DNA of 64,000 bases, from assembly GCA_019022495.1 (NCBI GenBank), contig JAFEKR010000011.1, forward strand, positions 248,001 to 312,000, in the 5' to 3' direction. This DNA is from Epichloe hybrida. Lineage: Eukaryota > Ascomycota > Sordariomycetes > Hypocreales > Clavicipitaceae. Both the position numbers and the translations under genes were made by a program. The notes beneath the pieces were generated by a model that did not search any database, was not told the origin of the DNA, and saw only the letters and a list, made by a program, of their open reading frames with translations. Positions 39,885-53,526 of the stretch are shown in pieces (positions within the stretch are counted from its first letter, which is position 1; each line of letters begins with the position of its first letter).

Positions 39885-41750
39885 ATTACTATAGCTAGCT
39901 TATTACTTATTAATAGAAGTATAAAAGGTATTAAATAACCTTACTAATATAACCCTTTTAAGATTATCTAGATTATTAGGTTCTTTAAGAATATAGTTAA
40001 GTTATAATTTTTTAAAACCCTAGATATTAGTAGTATTATTATAGTGTTATTATAACTAACTATTAGTTATATTAAGTAATATTTTTATAAAGCCTATAGC
40101 ACTAATAATAATAATATAGTATTTCTATTACTTAGTAATTATAAATTTAAATAAAAAGGTAAGAAGTTATATAATTACTACTTTCTCTTTCCTTACTTTA
40201 CTTATAAAATCTAGTTTTTTTAAAAGTAAGTTAGTAAGATTTAATTTTCTTATATAATATATAATCTTAAAATTAAAAGAATAAAGCTTATTAAGTATAG
40301 TTACTTACTTACTAGTAAGCTTAGGCTTTATAGTAAAGTACTTATAGTTTAAATAATCTATAATAAATTTAATTATATAAGCTAAATAAGTAAGATAGTA
40401 TCTCTATATATAAAAAGCCTCTTAAAATCTTTATTAAAGTTCTTTAAATACTACTAACTTATAGGGTTTTAGTTTAAATATTACTAGTTAATTTCCTCTA
40501 AGGTAATTTATGAATAGAATAATAACTTTACTATACTATTTAATAAAATAGTAGTAAAATCTAGTAAAACTAAGAAATAACTAAATATTAAAAACACTAT
40601 ATAGTATTAGCTAGGTTATAATTACTTTAACTCTTACTAAGTTTATTATAATACCTTTCTTTAATATTTTAAAGCCTAAAAATTTAACTTCCTTAACTAA
40701 AAATTAACACTTCTTAAGGTTAATAAAAAAGCTTACCTTATTAAACCTATATAAAGCTTATTTAATATACTTTATATGCTTTATAACCTTATTACTATAT
40801 ATTAGTATATTATTTAAGTAAATAATATAAGTCTTATTAATAAGTCCTTTAAGAGTATTATTAATATACTCTTAAAAAGTTACTAGTATATTAACTAGTT
40901 TAAATAGTATTACTAGATATTTAAAGTAGCTATATTAATAATAAAACGCTGTTTTTTACTTATTACCTAAGTAAATATATAGCTAGTAATATATATCTTT
41001 TAAATCTAAGACTATAAAAATAACTATACTTACTAATTAATTAAGAATTTTAGTAATAAAGGGTAAAGAGGCCTTATTTTTAATTATAATTTTATTTAAG
41101 CCCTTATAATCTATATTAAGCCTTAATTTCCTTTCTTTCTTTAAAATAAATAAAATTAAGGCTTTAGCTAAGCTAACTAATCTTTTAATTTACTCTTTAA
41201 GCTATATACTTATAAAGTACTCTTTAAGGACCTCTAGCTCTCTCTTAGTAAACTTATATATAAGCCCCTAAGGTAATATTTTCCTTTTTTTTAATTTAAT
41301 AGTATAAGTATAACCTCCTAGTTTAGAAAGCTTACTTACTAACTCTTTAAAAAAAATATCTATAAACTCCCTATATTTTTCTAGGATTATTAGTATAGGA
41401 TATTTAGTGCTCTTATTTTAATTTAATATAGCTTCTTTATTACTTATATTTTCTAGAATTAGTATAACTATAATACCTTTACTTTTTTACTATAAATAAG
41501 TATACTTTAGAATTTATATAGTTACTTTACTATTTATTTATATATTTATTACTACTAGGTTTTTTAATTAGCCTTTACCTTTTTCTTTTTAATTTTTATT
41601 TTCTAAAATACTTAGCCTAATTTTTATTACTCCTAATAATAAAGTAATTACTATTATTTTTTTTTCTTATTTACTTATTACTTACTATAAGTAAAGAAAA
41701 GATATTTTATTATTACTAAATATCTCTAATATTTATACTCCTAATATATA

Positions 41751-42040
41751 TGTTAGTTACACCAAGGAACGTTACACTAGTGTGAAGGGGTTAAATTCAA
41801 TGAAGTTAATAATAATAGCTAATAACTAAGAGAGAGAAAAGAAGAGGGAGAAGGAGAGAAATCTAGCTAGAAGAGAAGGTAAGCAAAAAGGGGGAAAAGT
41901 GAGGCTATAGTGCGGTGCTATTACTAACGGAGCGGGGTAGCTTATAATGCGTTTAATCGCATTACGTGCATCCCTTTAGTAGCTTCACTCTTTAGCCACG
42001 GTTAGACTATTTATTATCCAAAGGTCTAAAGGAAGCCACA
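41751..42040 (-). repeat. copia C 3' LTR (left, 290 bp)
   Basis: TGTTAGTTAC...GGAAGCCACA on the plus strand. The outer (left) end is unmutated (ACACCAAGGAACG), and mutation increases toward the element interior. Confidence 0.9.
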
Positions 42041-45000
42041 CTAGCACTCTCTCTTTTCTTCGTGGCTAAAGGAGCCTAAAAACGTAATAAAAATGGGATT
42101 AAAGGAAAGTGTATAAGTAAATCCCTTAATAGGAATTCACAGTTCTTATTAGCTATTACGGCTTTGGTTATTCTAATTAACCTAGTTATTACAATCTATA
42201 CCTATATGCCTATTATATTAATCCTCCCCTTCGCTTAACCTTATAGGTCTCTTAACCTATCCTTCTATATAAATCGTTAATTCATTTAAATTAATTAAGG
42301 TTAAAAGGGCTAAATTTAGCAATGCCTTTATTATTACATTAGCTAGATTATTACCGCTATTAATCTATCTAACTTCATAGACTTCCCTTCTCTTATATAA
42401 CTGCTAAAGGGCTATAATATTAATTATTAGCCACTTCTCTTTTATTATGCCTAGCTTCACAAGGCATTTATATAATAAGAAAGAGTCTATATAGAGAATT
42501 ATTAGGATCTAAGGTATCTTTAATTAGTCTGTGATTATTTAAAGGGTTATAGATATCACGTATACGATATTAGCACCTTAAACCATGCTATATAGCTTAG
42601 ATATAAGTGTGCTATAGGTTATATACTTGCTTTTTGTAAAGCTATATATAATAATATTCCCTTTTAAGATAAAGGTGTTATTATCCTTTATTACTTTATT
42701 ACTAATTATAATAATATATTTAATCTATAAGCTTAGATCTTTATTATTAGTAAGGGACTTATTTATAAATATAAAGAGCTTTACTTCTTTAAGAGTTAAG
42801 GGGATATACTATAATCCTTACTACTAATGCTTAATTTGTCACTTAAGGCGTTTATTAAGTTATAAGATATTATTAGTAAAGGGTTCTTAGTGTTATGCGG
42901 CAATTAATAGGTTATATAATGCCTCTAGTTAATAAACTATTATAATATAACTTCCTTAGGCTCTTTGCTTTATATAATCTTACCTTGCTATTAGTAATTA
43001 AGGGTTAATTTCCTTAATCTTCTAACTTTAGCCCTTTTAGGTTAGGGTTAGGGAGTTATTAGCATTCTAGGTTAAGATATAGCTATTAAAGATAAGGGGA
43101 TTTATAGTTATAAGGTATTGTTTTTCTTTAGCTATAAACTTCGCCTTCTAAAGCTCTTTTTTTTCTTTCTTAAAGAAGTTATTATTACTAAGGCCTAGTG
43201 TGTTATCCATTTACATCCCTATAATACTAAAGAGGTTTTTGTTATTTAGGGCTATAATTAGTAGGTAGGGATTATATATTAAGGTTATTATATTAAGATT
43301 ATCCCTATGGTAGTAAAAATATATTACTTACTAGTAGGTTCTAGCCTCTATAATCCTGTAGAGGGGCTTAATAACCTCTATTATTATGCCTTTTGGAAAG
43401 AGGTGTGTAATTTACTTTAGTAACTTCATGATAATTAGCCTATTTAGGGTTATTTAGGATTAAACATAAGCTTATGTGATATCTTGTAGCTAAAGGTAAA
43501 TTCCCTTTTGCTTTAATAATAGAGCGAGGGCTATAATAATCCGTTAGCTTAATTACTATATTATTAGCAATTAGGTTAAGATAGCCTCTTTTCCTCTGTT
43601 ATTATGCCCTTATATAATAAGGCGTGATTTCTTATATAGTGTTTTAGTGCCTTTACCTTTAATCTCTTAGACTATATAAGAATTAAAGACCTAGTGGCCT
43701 CTATGCTTTACTAGGTTAAATATTGTAAATCTAAATATATTATAAGCTTATAATACATTAATCTTAGTTTAATTAGATTATTTAAAGGAGTTCCCTAGGG
43801 TTATAATCTTTCCCTCTTAGCGGAGTTAAAGGGTAAGGTTCTAGTTAGCCTTTTCTTTTACTATAAGAAATACTATATTTAGTACTTCTTTAGCTATAAT
43901 CTCCTTAATTAATGCTTTCTCTTAGTCTTTATTAATAAATATAAGAGGCTCTATAGGTTTAATAAGCTTCTTAGGATTATAAACCTAGGCCCTAGTTGCC
44001 TTTACTTTTACTTCCTTAGGGCTACTAGCTTTATAGCTTCCTATAAGGGTAGCTTTAGCTACCTTAAGGCTTACTATAAGTTCTTTAACTCTATAGCTTC
44101 CTATAGGATTACCTTTAGCCTTAATAGCCTCTATAGGCTTCTTTATACCCTTATTAATAAAGAATTAAACTATAAGGTTTTTCCTTAGCTTCCCTTACTT
44201 TCTCTTAACTAGTATCTCTTTCTTTTCTTTCTTTACCTTACTATTCTTTATAGGTAGCTTATCTCTCCTAGCTCTCTTAGCCCTTTCTTATAATAGGACT
44301 ATAGCGTTAAAGGGGGCTATAGTATAAGAAAGGGCTATATTATAGGTAAGGACCTTTAGGCCTAGGTTATACTCCCTAATATCCTAAAGGCTTTGCTTAT
44401 TAGCCCCTATATACTATAGGTCCTTATAGTATAGCTTTACTACTATAAAGTAAAACTTAGCTAGGCTATAGGGTATCTTAACTATATAGGTCTCCCTATT
44501 AGTAGCTAATAGCTTATAAGGGCTATGCTATTTACCTTTTTCTCTTTATATATATATATTAGCCTATAGTAGTAGCTAATATATTAGTAATATATTAGGG
44601 CTATTCTAGGCGCTAAGGGCCTTATAGACCTATCTCTTAGCTAGGTAATAGTAGACTTTATTAGTTACCTTCTGAATTACTTTAGCTTATTAAATAATAA
44701 AGATACTTAGTAATAACTTATCTATTATCTATAAGTAAGCTCTAAAGACTAGTAAGGTTAGCATAAGGCTATTAAGGCTTGCTAAGTTATTAATAGCTTT
44801 AATAGCTATCTAGAGTTACTACTTAGGAGTAATTTCCTTACTAATTAAGTCTATAATAATATTATAAGCCTAGTAAAGGGGTCTATAATATCTCTTAACC
44901 TTTCTAATGCTATTATAGGCTTTAATAGGTATCTTATTAATATTAATTAATATTAAGCGAGTATAATACCTAAATTTAGCTAAGGCAAAGTTATTACTAG

Positions 45001-47674
45001 TATTATAAATAATCTAGTCTAGAGGGCCTAGATATGTATTAATCTAGTAATCTCTGATTATATCCTAGATATTATAAGCTTTCTGCTTCTTAGGGTTAAG
45101 GAATTAGGCCGCTTAAAATAAGGTTACTAAATTAATAATATAAAGGACTAGCTAGCTATTAATTTATATAATATTAATAATAATCTTATAGTTAAAGTTA
45201 TAGTTATCTTTAAGGGAGAATTTAAACTAGCTAAGGGCTTTTCTATTTATCTAATAATAGTAATAGACTTTAGTAAGCTTCTTAATTATATAGCGTTTAA
45301 TGTTATAACTAGCTTATTAAAGGATCTTTATAAGCTATTAAATTAAGGGGTAACTAAACCTTTAGTAAAGTTAATAAATCTCTCCTTTTAATAGGTAAAA
45401 AGCAGCGGTTTCTCTTGCCTCTAGAAGCTACTAAAGGTAGCCTTATTTGCGTATAATAGGTATAGTCTTATTGTTTTAAATTAACACATTAGTAAGGTTA
45501 TTAATCTTAACCTTTATTTTATCTATATTAGTAAGGGAAAAGAGAAAGGGTATAGTAATGTTAAGGATATAGAAGTTAATTTAGCTAAGCTTTATAAGCA
45601 TATAGATAACGCTACGTGTTATTGCTAATCTAGCACTAAAGTAAATAACTTCTAGGTTATAGGGTTTAATTATTAATAATAGTATTAATCTTAGCAAGGC
45701 TTTAGCTTATACTAGACTAGTAGTTAATTAGCCTAAGGCTCCTATATCTAGTATAATTTCTCTAAAGATCTCTTTAGAATAGTATTCTTTAGAGGTATAA
45801 TAGATTAAATTATCTTTATTAGAAGCCTCTTTAAGGTATAGCTCTTACTTAAGTAAGGTGTGTTAAAAAGCTTAATTCTTAAGCGTTATAAGGATGTTAA
45901 TATTATCTATTATTTATAATCCTACGTAGAAGAATTATGTAATGCTAAGTTATGCCTTTAATAATGGCTTTTTCTTAATATTATTATTACTATTATCTTA
46001 GTCCTAAGTAAAGGCCTTAAGCTATGTTTCCTAGTCTTTTATTTTCTCTTTATTATTACTATTATTTCCTTTAAATAAAATAAGGAATGCCTAAAACTTC
46101 TTCTTTATAGGAGGTAAATAATAGTTCTTACTAGCTTACTACCTCTCTTTCTCTTTCTAATATTTAGCATTAGTATGATTTAATAACTAGTAGCTACTCT
46201 TACTATAGATAAAGCATTACTTAGGTTATTTAGAGTTACTATAATAACCTCCTTTTCCTTAGTCTCTTTAATTCTATTAGCTATATTAGTAGTCTATAAA
46301 CATTACCTCTAATAGGTCTTTATCTTAATACTAGTGGTATTAGTTACTCCTTACACTACTCTCTATAATTATAATTAATTTATAGAGGTTACTAGTAAGG
46401 TTCTTAAAGCCTAGCGTATATATATACTTTACTACCTAATATTTAGGGATACTAGAGACTATATTTAAGGTTTGCTTATAAAGCTTTATATTTACTATAT
46501 TAGAGGGGTATAGCTCTTTATAAACTCTCTTTAAGGTAATTAATAAAATCTTAAGGCACTTAAGCTTAGTCTTATTAGGGTTCTAAGTAATAATATTCTT
46601 AAGAGTTATATTACTTTATTTATATTAGTAAAATTATTAATTACTCTCTATCTTAAAGCATTAATAGATATTTATAATTATCTCTTTATATAAGAGGTTC
46701 TTACTAGTAAGGTAATTAAGAAAGTGCTATTTAGTATCTTCTATTAATATAATAAGGAATGCTTTACTAAAATATAACTTAGGGAGGTTAATCTAGTTAT
46801 ACTTACTCTTAAAGAGCGTAAGCTTTAGTAAGAGAAAGTTATATAGCTTTTCACTATAATAGTTACTATCCTTATATATCTTTATAAGCTTAGAGATTTT
46901 CTTTATAATTTACTTATTAGAAAGAAGGTATTAAGAAGGGAAATTAAACTATTAAGGGTTAAGCTCCTAATATAACTAAGATTATTATAGGGGTTCTTAT
47001 AGAGAATATAGTAATTATTCCCTTTAGGAGCTAGGAATATTAGGTAAGGTCTTTATAGCAGTGGCTTATAGAGGTTATATTTAAGGTAGTTTAGAGAATC
47101 TTAACCTTTCTTCTAGCTAATAAGGCATTAAGGTTTAATAAAGCATTTCTTTAAGCAATACTAGGATTAGATATCCTAGGCCTTATTTAATAAGAACGCT
47201 ATAATCTTATAAAGAGTTACATAGCTCTCTTATAATATCCTTATTTACTCTTTTAAAGGTATTCTTAGACTAGCCTTTAAAGTCCTCTTAGAATAATTCC
47301 TAGAGGTTATTATCTCTTAAGCCCTAATGCTTACTAAGGTTAATAAACCTTATAATATAATTATTAAGCTTAGGCTATATAGTAGTCTTAGGATCTAGAT
47401 TATTAAATTCTTTCTAATCTCTTATAAGCTTACTAGTAAGTGGTTATAGATATAGTAGGAGTTTATTCTCTTAAGGTCTTTTAAGGATAGTTATCTTTAA
47501 AGATACTTATAGGGGTTTAGAGAAAAGGGGTGTGTTTTAGGGAGTGCCCCTTATTATTCTTTTGCCCTCTAGTTCTATCCCTCTAGTAATGTTAGTCTTA
47601 AATTAATAAGGCTAATAAAAATAGGGTAGAAGTGCTATAATTAATATAATAGAGCCTAGAGCTTTGCTTATAAA

Positions 47675-47800
47675 ATAAGCAGGATAAATAGGATAAATAA
47701 GATAAATAGGATAGAATAAACAGGATAAACGGAATAGAATAAACAGGATTAATAAGATTAATAGGATTAATAGGATAAATAGAGGGAAATAACAAAAAAC
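47675..47800. repeat. GGATAAATA/GGATTAATA microsatellite in the copia C 5' region
   Basis: About 12 units of 9-15 bp built on AGGATAAATA, AGGATTAATA and AACAGGATA. The overlapping minus-strand frames at 47598-47857 translate as Leu/Ile/Tyr/Ser low-complexity sequence (LSYLSYLSY) and are products of the repeat, not genes. Confidence 0.8.
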
Positions 47801-48306
47801 AATAGAAAAAGTATAAAAGAGGGAAAAATAGCAAAAAGAGGGAAAAGTAAGCCGCAAAGATAGCGTAAAAGTAAAAACAACTTAATATTTAGAACACTAA
47901 GGCGTAAAAAGCTATAAAGAGAGAAGAAGGGTTATAAAGAGAGTGTAAAAGGAGGTTATATAGGTTAGCTAGCTTAGCTAAGGATTATTTTTAACGTTAG
48001 GTTTAAATAAAATACCTTATGGCAATAGATTTGGTTATTTAGTTAGTTTTCTTGTAATAGATAATAAGATTAATAATTAACTAAATATCCTAAAGGCCTA
48101 AGAGTTAATAAATTAATCTCTTAGAAGTCTAATAAGCCTATTACTAGGATTCTAGTTTATCTTCCTTTAGCACACTCTATAGTTATGCCTCTTTACTATA
48201 ATAACTGTTAATTTAGTATAATAAGGGGTAGTGGCTATAGCATGTGTAAAAATGTCTTTTCTTGTAATACCTAACTTATCTATGGTTATAGTTAACTACT
48301 AATTAG

Positions 48307-48596
48307 TGTTAGTTATACTAAGGAATGTTACACTAGTGCGAAGGGGTTAAATTTAATAAAGTTAATAATAATAGCTAATAACTAAGAGAGAGAAAAGAAG
48401 AGAGAGAAGGAGAGAAATCTAGCTAGAAGAGAAGGTAAGCAAAAAGGGGGAAAAGTAAGGCTATAGTGTGATGCCACTGCTAACAGAGCAGGGTAGCTTG
48501 CGATGCGTCTAATCGCATTGCATGCATCCCTTCAGTGGCTCCACTCTTTAGCCACGGTTAGACTATCTATCGTCCGAAGGTCCGAAGGAAGCCACA
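48307..48596 (-). repeat. copia C 5' LTR (right, 290 bp)
   Basis: Same ends as the left LTR. Here the inner (left) half is mutated, while the outer right 120 bases keep C and G (for example GGTAGCTTGCGATGCGTC). Confidence 0.9.
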
Positions 48597-50503
48597 ATAT
48601 AATTATAAGTAAATATTCTTTAATCTAGTTTATACTTAGAATTATCTCTTTACTTATATTAGTAATAAAGTAACTAACTTAGTAAACTTTTATAAATCTT
48701 ATACTATCTTTTATTTTAACTAATTTTTTTAAAATTCCTTAATATAAATTAACTTTTTTACTTATACTCTTTAGTATTTTATTTAATTAGATTATATTTT
48801 TCTAATCCTTTTTTAATAATAATTTTAAATAAATTATTAAAGACTATATACTTATATTAAATAATACTTATATAGCTAATTATTATTATCTTATTATAAA
48901 GATACCTATATTCTTATTTTATTATCTATAGGGTATTTTATAGTAAGATTATATTCCTAGGTTTATACTAATTAAACTAGTATTATATTAAAAGATATAG
49001 CTTTATTATTACTTTCTTTATGCTTTTTAGTTATATACTTAGTACTTTTATAAGTAAAATAATCTAATACTTAATAAGCTAGTAAAGTATACTTAGGCTT
49101 TTTATATTTATAGTATACTAAGAATAATCTTTTCTTTTAATCTTTACTTTAATATTATATCTTATTTATAAGTAATATAAAATAAGAGTATTATCTTTTT
49201 TTTTAAGGTTTAAACTTTTTTTATTTCTTTAGCCTAAACTTATTATAACCTTTACTTCTTTATCTTAGCCTTATAGTTAGCTTTAGGTTATTAAAATCTC
49301 TTAACTAATTATTTACTTTTTTATAGTATTATTTAAGCTATTTAAAAAGATTATAATTCTTAGATATATAGGGATTTCTTTAGGTAACTTAGCTTTTACC
49401 TTAGCTTAAGCTTATATAAAGAATTAAAATAATTATTTATTCCTTTACCTAAGATTTAGTAATAACCTTATTACTTCTAAGTATTTTATACTTATATTTA
49501 TTATTTTAGTTTTTAGCTATTTTAGGAAATTTACCTAGGTAATTAATAAATAATTTATATACTTATTTATAGCTATATAATATATTTATTATTACTTTAT
49601 ATTACTAGCTAAGTAGCTACTTATATATATTACTTTAGTTATATTATCCTTAAAGGTATAGTAATTTAATTTTAATAATATATTTAAGTTTACTAAGAAA
49701 TTCTATAGGCTTTTATATATTTCCCCTTTATATATAAGTATTTTTATTTATATTTTAATAAGATTACCTTAGTATATAATTACTACTAAGTTACTATAAA
49801 CTAAGGGTAAAATTATAGCTAATATTTAAGAGATAATTATAAGTTTAAATTAAGGGGTAATTATAGGTCTAGTTTAAGGTCTAGCTAATCCTAGATCTAC
49901 CTTAAGCTCCTTAATTTATACCTTTATTTATAAGACCTTTTATTTTCTTTAAAGGTAATATAGCTTAGCTTATATAACCTTATAGTACTATTATAATACC
50001 CTTTTTTCTTTAGTTATATTATTTATATCTTTACTTTAATTAGGATTAAGTAGTATTTATTATACTTTATTATTATCTATAGTTTTAGATTATAAGGGTT
50101 CCTTAACTTCCTAATTATCTATAGCTTTATTATTATAAAGTACTAGTATATTTCTTATAGATCTTTAAAGTATTAGCTATATAATAATCTAGCTAATAGT
50201 TTATATTCTTAAAAAGGTTAAGAGAGATTAATTTATTATAGCTTATACTAAAAGATTATAAATAAAGTAATAGCTAAGACTATTATAGTTATTACTAGAT
50301 AAATACTAGCTAAGGGTAAGTGTGTAAAGGTTTTAATCTCTAACCTAGTACTAATAATATATATAGTCTTTAATAAATACCTTACTTTATAAGCATATAG
50401 CTATCTTATAGCTAGCTAGCCTCTTTATTATTTATATAGCCTAAAGGTTCTCTAAAGACTTGCTTTAATAAATATCCTATCTCTAACCTCTGCGCTCCTA
50501 ACA

Positions 50504-52039
50504 TAGCTTTAGTTACTACTATAGTAATAGAGTAAGAGAGCCTTAAGGAGGTATATAAACTAATCTTAAAATTCTTAGTATATAGAGTTTATAGTACTTA
50601 TAAGCTACTAGTTTTACTAGAATAAAATACTAGTAACTTACTATATAGAGTTTCTTATACTATATTTACTAAAGGGACTACTATTTTTAAAGGGAATAAC
50701 CTTAAGTCTAGTTATATTTATAGTAAAGGAGTTAGTAAAGGGGGATAGCCTAAGGGCTAAATAAACTAATGCTAGATTAAACTAGGCTTAGTTTAGAAGT
50801 ATAGTTTATTAGCTAATAAGAGTATAAAAGCTCTAGGAAAGTACTAGTATTTTCTTTTTAGTTATTATAGTCTTAGTAATACTAGGGGTAATAATATATA
50901 TACCTAAGGTAATTATAGCTTTGATATCCTTTAAATAATAATAGAGTTAAGGGTTAGTAAATAAAAACCTAATTAACTAAATATAGGTTATATAGTTTTA
51001 CTAATATAAGAGGTAAGACTTATTACTTTTAAGAGAGTAATAATCTAATATACTCTTAGTAAGGTAGTTTTTAATATATAGCCTATAGGGTTAAAAAATT
51101 ACCTTAGAAGTAATATACTCCTTATTATCTAAGTTTCCCTTAATAAGGAACTTACTAATAAACCTTATAGTTAGTATAGTAAAAGTAGCTATACTATATA
51201 AGGGAATATAACTAGTAGTATTATATTAAGGTATATTTAGTAAGAGTTTAATAAGGGAATAAAGGGTATTTTAGATAATAAAATAAGAAGGAGTAATAGT
51301 ACTATAATATTTAGGGAAGGGTAATTATATAAGGAAAGTAAGGTTATATAATAAAAATAAATAGGATAATTTTAGTAAGGGATTATACCTATAGGGGATA
51401 AGTTATAAACTAGTAAAGGTAAGGTGTAAGAGACCTAGAAGGTGTGCTAGGAATCCCAATAGACCAAAAGATCCGCCAATGCTAGCCGTTGCTAATATTG
51501 CACCTTACAATTACTTAAGACCTGTACTGTTGCTTGCGCATAACACCCTGTGGGCTGCCCTTAGGCCTCGCGCCCCACAACCTACGCACAGCGCCTTACA
51601 TAAGGCTAGGGTTATTATAATAATAATATAGGGCTAGGAGAATATATTATATATATTACCTAAAGCTAGACACTAATTAATAGCCTTTATATTATATTAG
51701 AGGTAAGTTAATACCTATGTATATCCTAATAAATTAATAGCTTATAAATAGTAATAATATATTTTTGCGTTATATATAACTTATATAATAATAAGAGAAC
51801 TATAGTTAAGGTTAGTAAAAGAGGGGGAGGAGTAAGGGTATATATAAGGGCTTAGGCTTTGCCTAAGTATTTACTATAGTGTAAATAAGTAAGGCTAGAA
51901 AGGGGGCTAATATAAGGTAGCTAAGGGGGTATAAAGGGCACTAGTAAGAATAGGTCTTTTACCTTCCTTTTTCCTCTCCTTAAGTTTCTTAATATTATAT
52001 TAACGCCCTATCGCAGTTGCCTAAGGGCCAGTCCATAAC
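50504..52039. other. unassigned RIP-degraded sequence, with a GC-normal patch
   Basis: Directly right of gypsy A copy 2 and therefore its target. It is AT-rich with TpA excess and many stops in all frames. I could not assign it to a family. A patch at about 51430-51610 has near-normal composition (CpG and CpA present, for example CTTAGGCCTCGCGCCCCAC). By analogy with other elements here it may be the outer edge of one or two transposons. A second small patch (52008-52039) ends ...CATAACA just before the copia C fragment. No gene seen. Confidence 0.5.
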
Positions 52040-52408
52040 AAGGGATTTACTTTTATATACTTTCCTTTAATTTGATTTTTATTGCGTTTTTAGACTCCTA
52101 TAGCTATAGAGAAAAGAGAGACTACTAGTGTAGCTTCCTCTAGACCCTTAGATAATAGTTAGTTTAGCTATAGCTAAAGTGTAAGTTTACTAAAAGGATG
52201 TATATAATATAATTAGTTATATTATAGGTAACCTTACACTACTTATAGTAGCTTTGCACTATTACCTTACTTTTCCCCTTTTTCTCTTACTTTCTTTTCT
52301 AGCTAGATTTATCTCCTTCTCTCTTTTCTTAGCTATTATTATTAACTTTATTACTATTATTAAACTTGACTCTTCGCACTAGTGCAACGTTCCTTAGTGT
52401 AACTAACA
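52040..52408 (+). mobile_element. copia C 3'-end fragment 1 (inverted relative to 41751-48596)
   Basis: Reverse complement of 41751-42135: about 90 bases of 3' leader with purine tract, then an LTR at 52129-52408 ending GTAACTAACA. The last ~40 bases (TTCGCACTAGTGCAACG) are spared from RIP. The frame at 52366-52599 crosses the end of this fragment and is not a gene. Confidence 0.82.
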
Positions 52409-53133
52409 TTAATACTAAGGAAAATTTATTATATATATTTATTAAATCTATTATTAAATATTTAAGTTCTTTTAAAGTAACTTTACTAAGTACTTTTACT
52501 ATTCCTTTTACTAAAAAAACCCTTAAATTTAATATAATTATTTATAATTCTAATAAAATAGCTATATTACTAGGAACTTCTTTATTATTTAAATTTTAAT
52601 ATTCTCTTATTAATAAGTTAGTTATATGTATATATATATAATGTTATTAGAGTTTTAGTCTTATTTATATATAATAAAAATAATTTCTTCAAGGTAATTC
52701 CTATATTTTAAGTAAAAAAAGCATACTAAATTAAATAGTAAATTTAAAGAAAAAGATATTAAGATAAAATAACCTCTATAATAAAAGGAAGAAAATAGGT
52801 TATAAGTATAAATCAAAATATACTATATTTAGCTTTTATATACCTATAATCAGCTTACTAATCTAAATAATCTTAAACTTTAAGAATTTATAATTTAATA
52901 ACTAAATTATAAAAAAACAGCTAATATTAACTTAATTAAGAAAAATCTAAGGAATATTATAAAACTATATAATACCCTACTTTTTTTCTACTAATACTAT
53001 ATTTATAGTATTTATAGTGTAGTGTAGTATTTACTACACTACACTATATACTATACTACACTAAAATCTACTACACTATATACTATAATAAAAGCCAAAA
53101 TACTACAAATACTACACTACATGCAAAGTTCTG
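52409..53133. mobile_element. relative of the foldback family, right end
   Basis: AT-rich sequence ending with TAGTGTAG/ACTACACTAC arrays (53015-53120) and the terminus CATGCAAAGTTCTG. The inverted terminus CAGAACTTTGCATG parallels CAGAGTATTGCACT of the main family. No left end or target duplication was found, so the left limit is approximate. No gene seen. Confidence 0.5.
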
Positions 53134-53526
53134 CCTAGCGATTATAACGAATTGAATTGAAGATAAGTGAGAAGAGGTTATGTTTAGTTTACTATGGAGC
53201 TTTAAAGCATAAGTAAGAGAGATAAAATAAACACAGTTACAAAGAGAGAATTACGTTAATTTATACTATAAGCAAAACTTAAATAAATTTAAGTTTAATT
53301 GCGGTTATAAATTATAACTATATCTTATGCTAATATAGCTATAAATTTTATTATAAACTTTGCTCTAACCTTATAGCCCCTTATATTTTTAACCTTAGAG
53401 CTTATTAATTACTATAAATCTAAGTATTTAACTATTAATTATTTTACTAGCTAGGTATTGCTAGTAATTGTGTTATAAAAAATCAGATGCATTGGCTATA
53501 ACTAATGACGTAAAATTTCTTTAAAT
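53134..53526. other. unassigned sequence, partly free of RIP; no gene
   Basis: Starts CCTAGCGATTATAACG right after the foldback-like terminus. The first ~100 bases keep C and G, the rest is AT-rich. It has no homology to other parts of the window that I can see and no coding frame of note. Confidence 0.4.

Larger units (their letters stand above)
41751..48596 (-). mobile_element. Ty1/copia C, structurally complete (6846 bp), RIP-degraded
   Basis: Bounded by 290-bp LTRs and the 5-bp duplication ATATA (41746-41750 and 48597-48601). The empty site is in gypsy A copy 1 at 1257-1261. Orientation is set by a purine tract on the minus strand at 42041-42062 (GAAGAAAAGAGAGAG) beside the left LTR. The integrase is readable on the minus strand at about 44700-45110 (INTYLGPLD, then FALAKFRYYT, then YNSIRKVKRYYRPLYQAYNII), in the order of fungal copia polyproteins. 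The RT fragment near 43320-43440 contains EVIKPLYRIIEA. Open frames on the plus strand (42627-42827) are antisense. Confidence 0.87.
36144..50503 (-). mobile_element. Ty3/gypsy A, copy 2 (split by two insertions)
   Basis: Minus-strand element in three parts: 36144-38043, 39893-41750 and 48602-50503. The last two match copy 1 (1-1261 and 1262-3166). The right end ...CTCCTAACA at 50503 is the 5' LTR terminus. Its 3' end is cut at element D. The integrase core is readable near 37220-37380 on the minus strand (ELLIDFII..L, then YNIILVIINYFIKYSIYIPI, with Asn or Tyr where Asp or Arg is usual). It is more heavily mutated than copy 1 over most of its length. Only about the last 30 bases at the right edge are spared. 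Confidence 0.84.

Noticed and set aside
42627..42827. 66-codon plus-strand frame as a membrane protein
   Set aside because: Hydrophobic only because of AT-rich codons; antisense to copia C near its 3' end.
47598..47857. Two overlapping minus-strand hydrophobic frames
   Set aside because: Translation of a GGATAAATA microsatellite; Leu/Ile/Tyr/Ser low complexity.
52366..52599. 77-codon plus-strand frame as a gene
   Set aside because: Spans the border between a copia C LTR fragment and the next AT-rich segment; Lys/Ile/Asn/Phe-rich with no recognised family.
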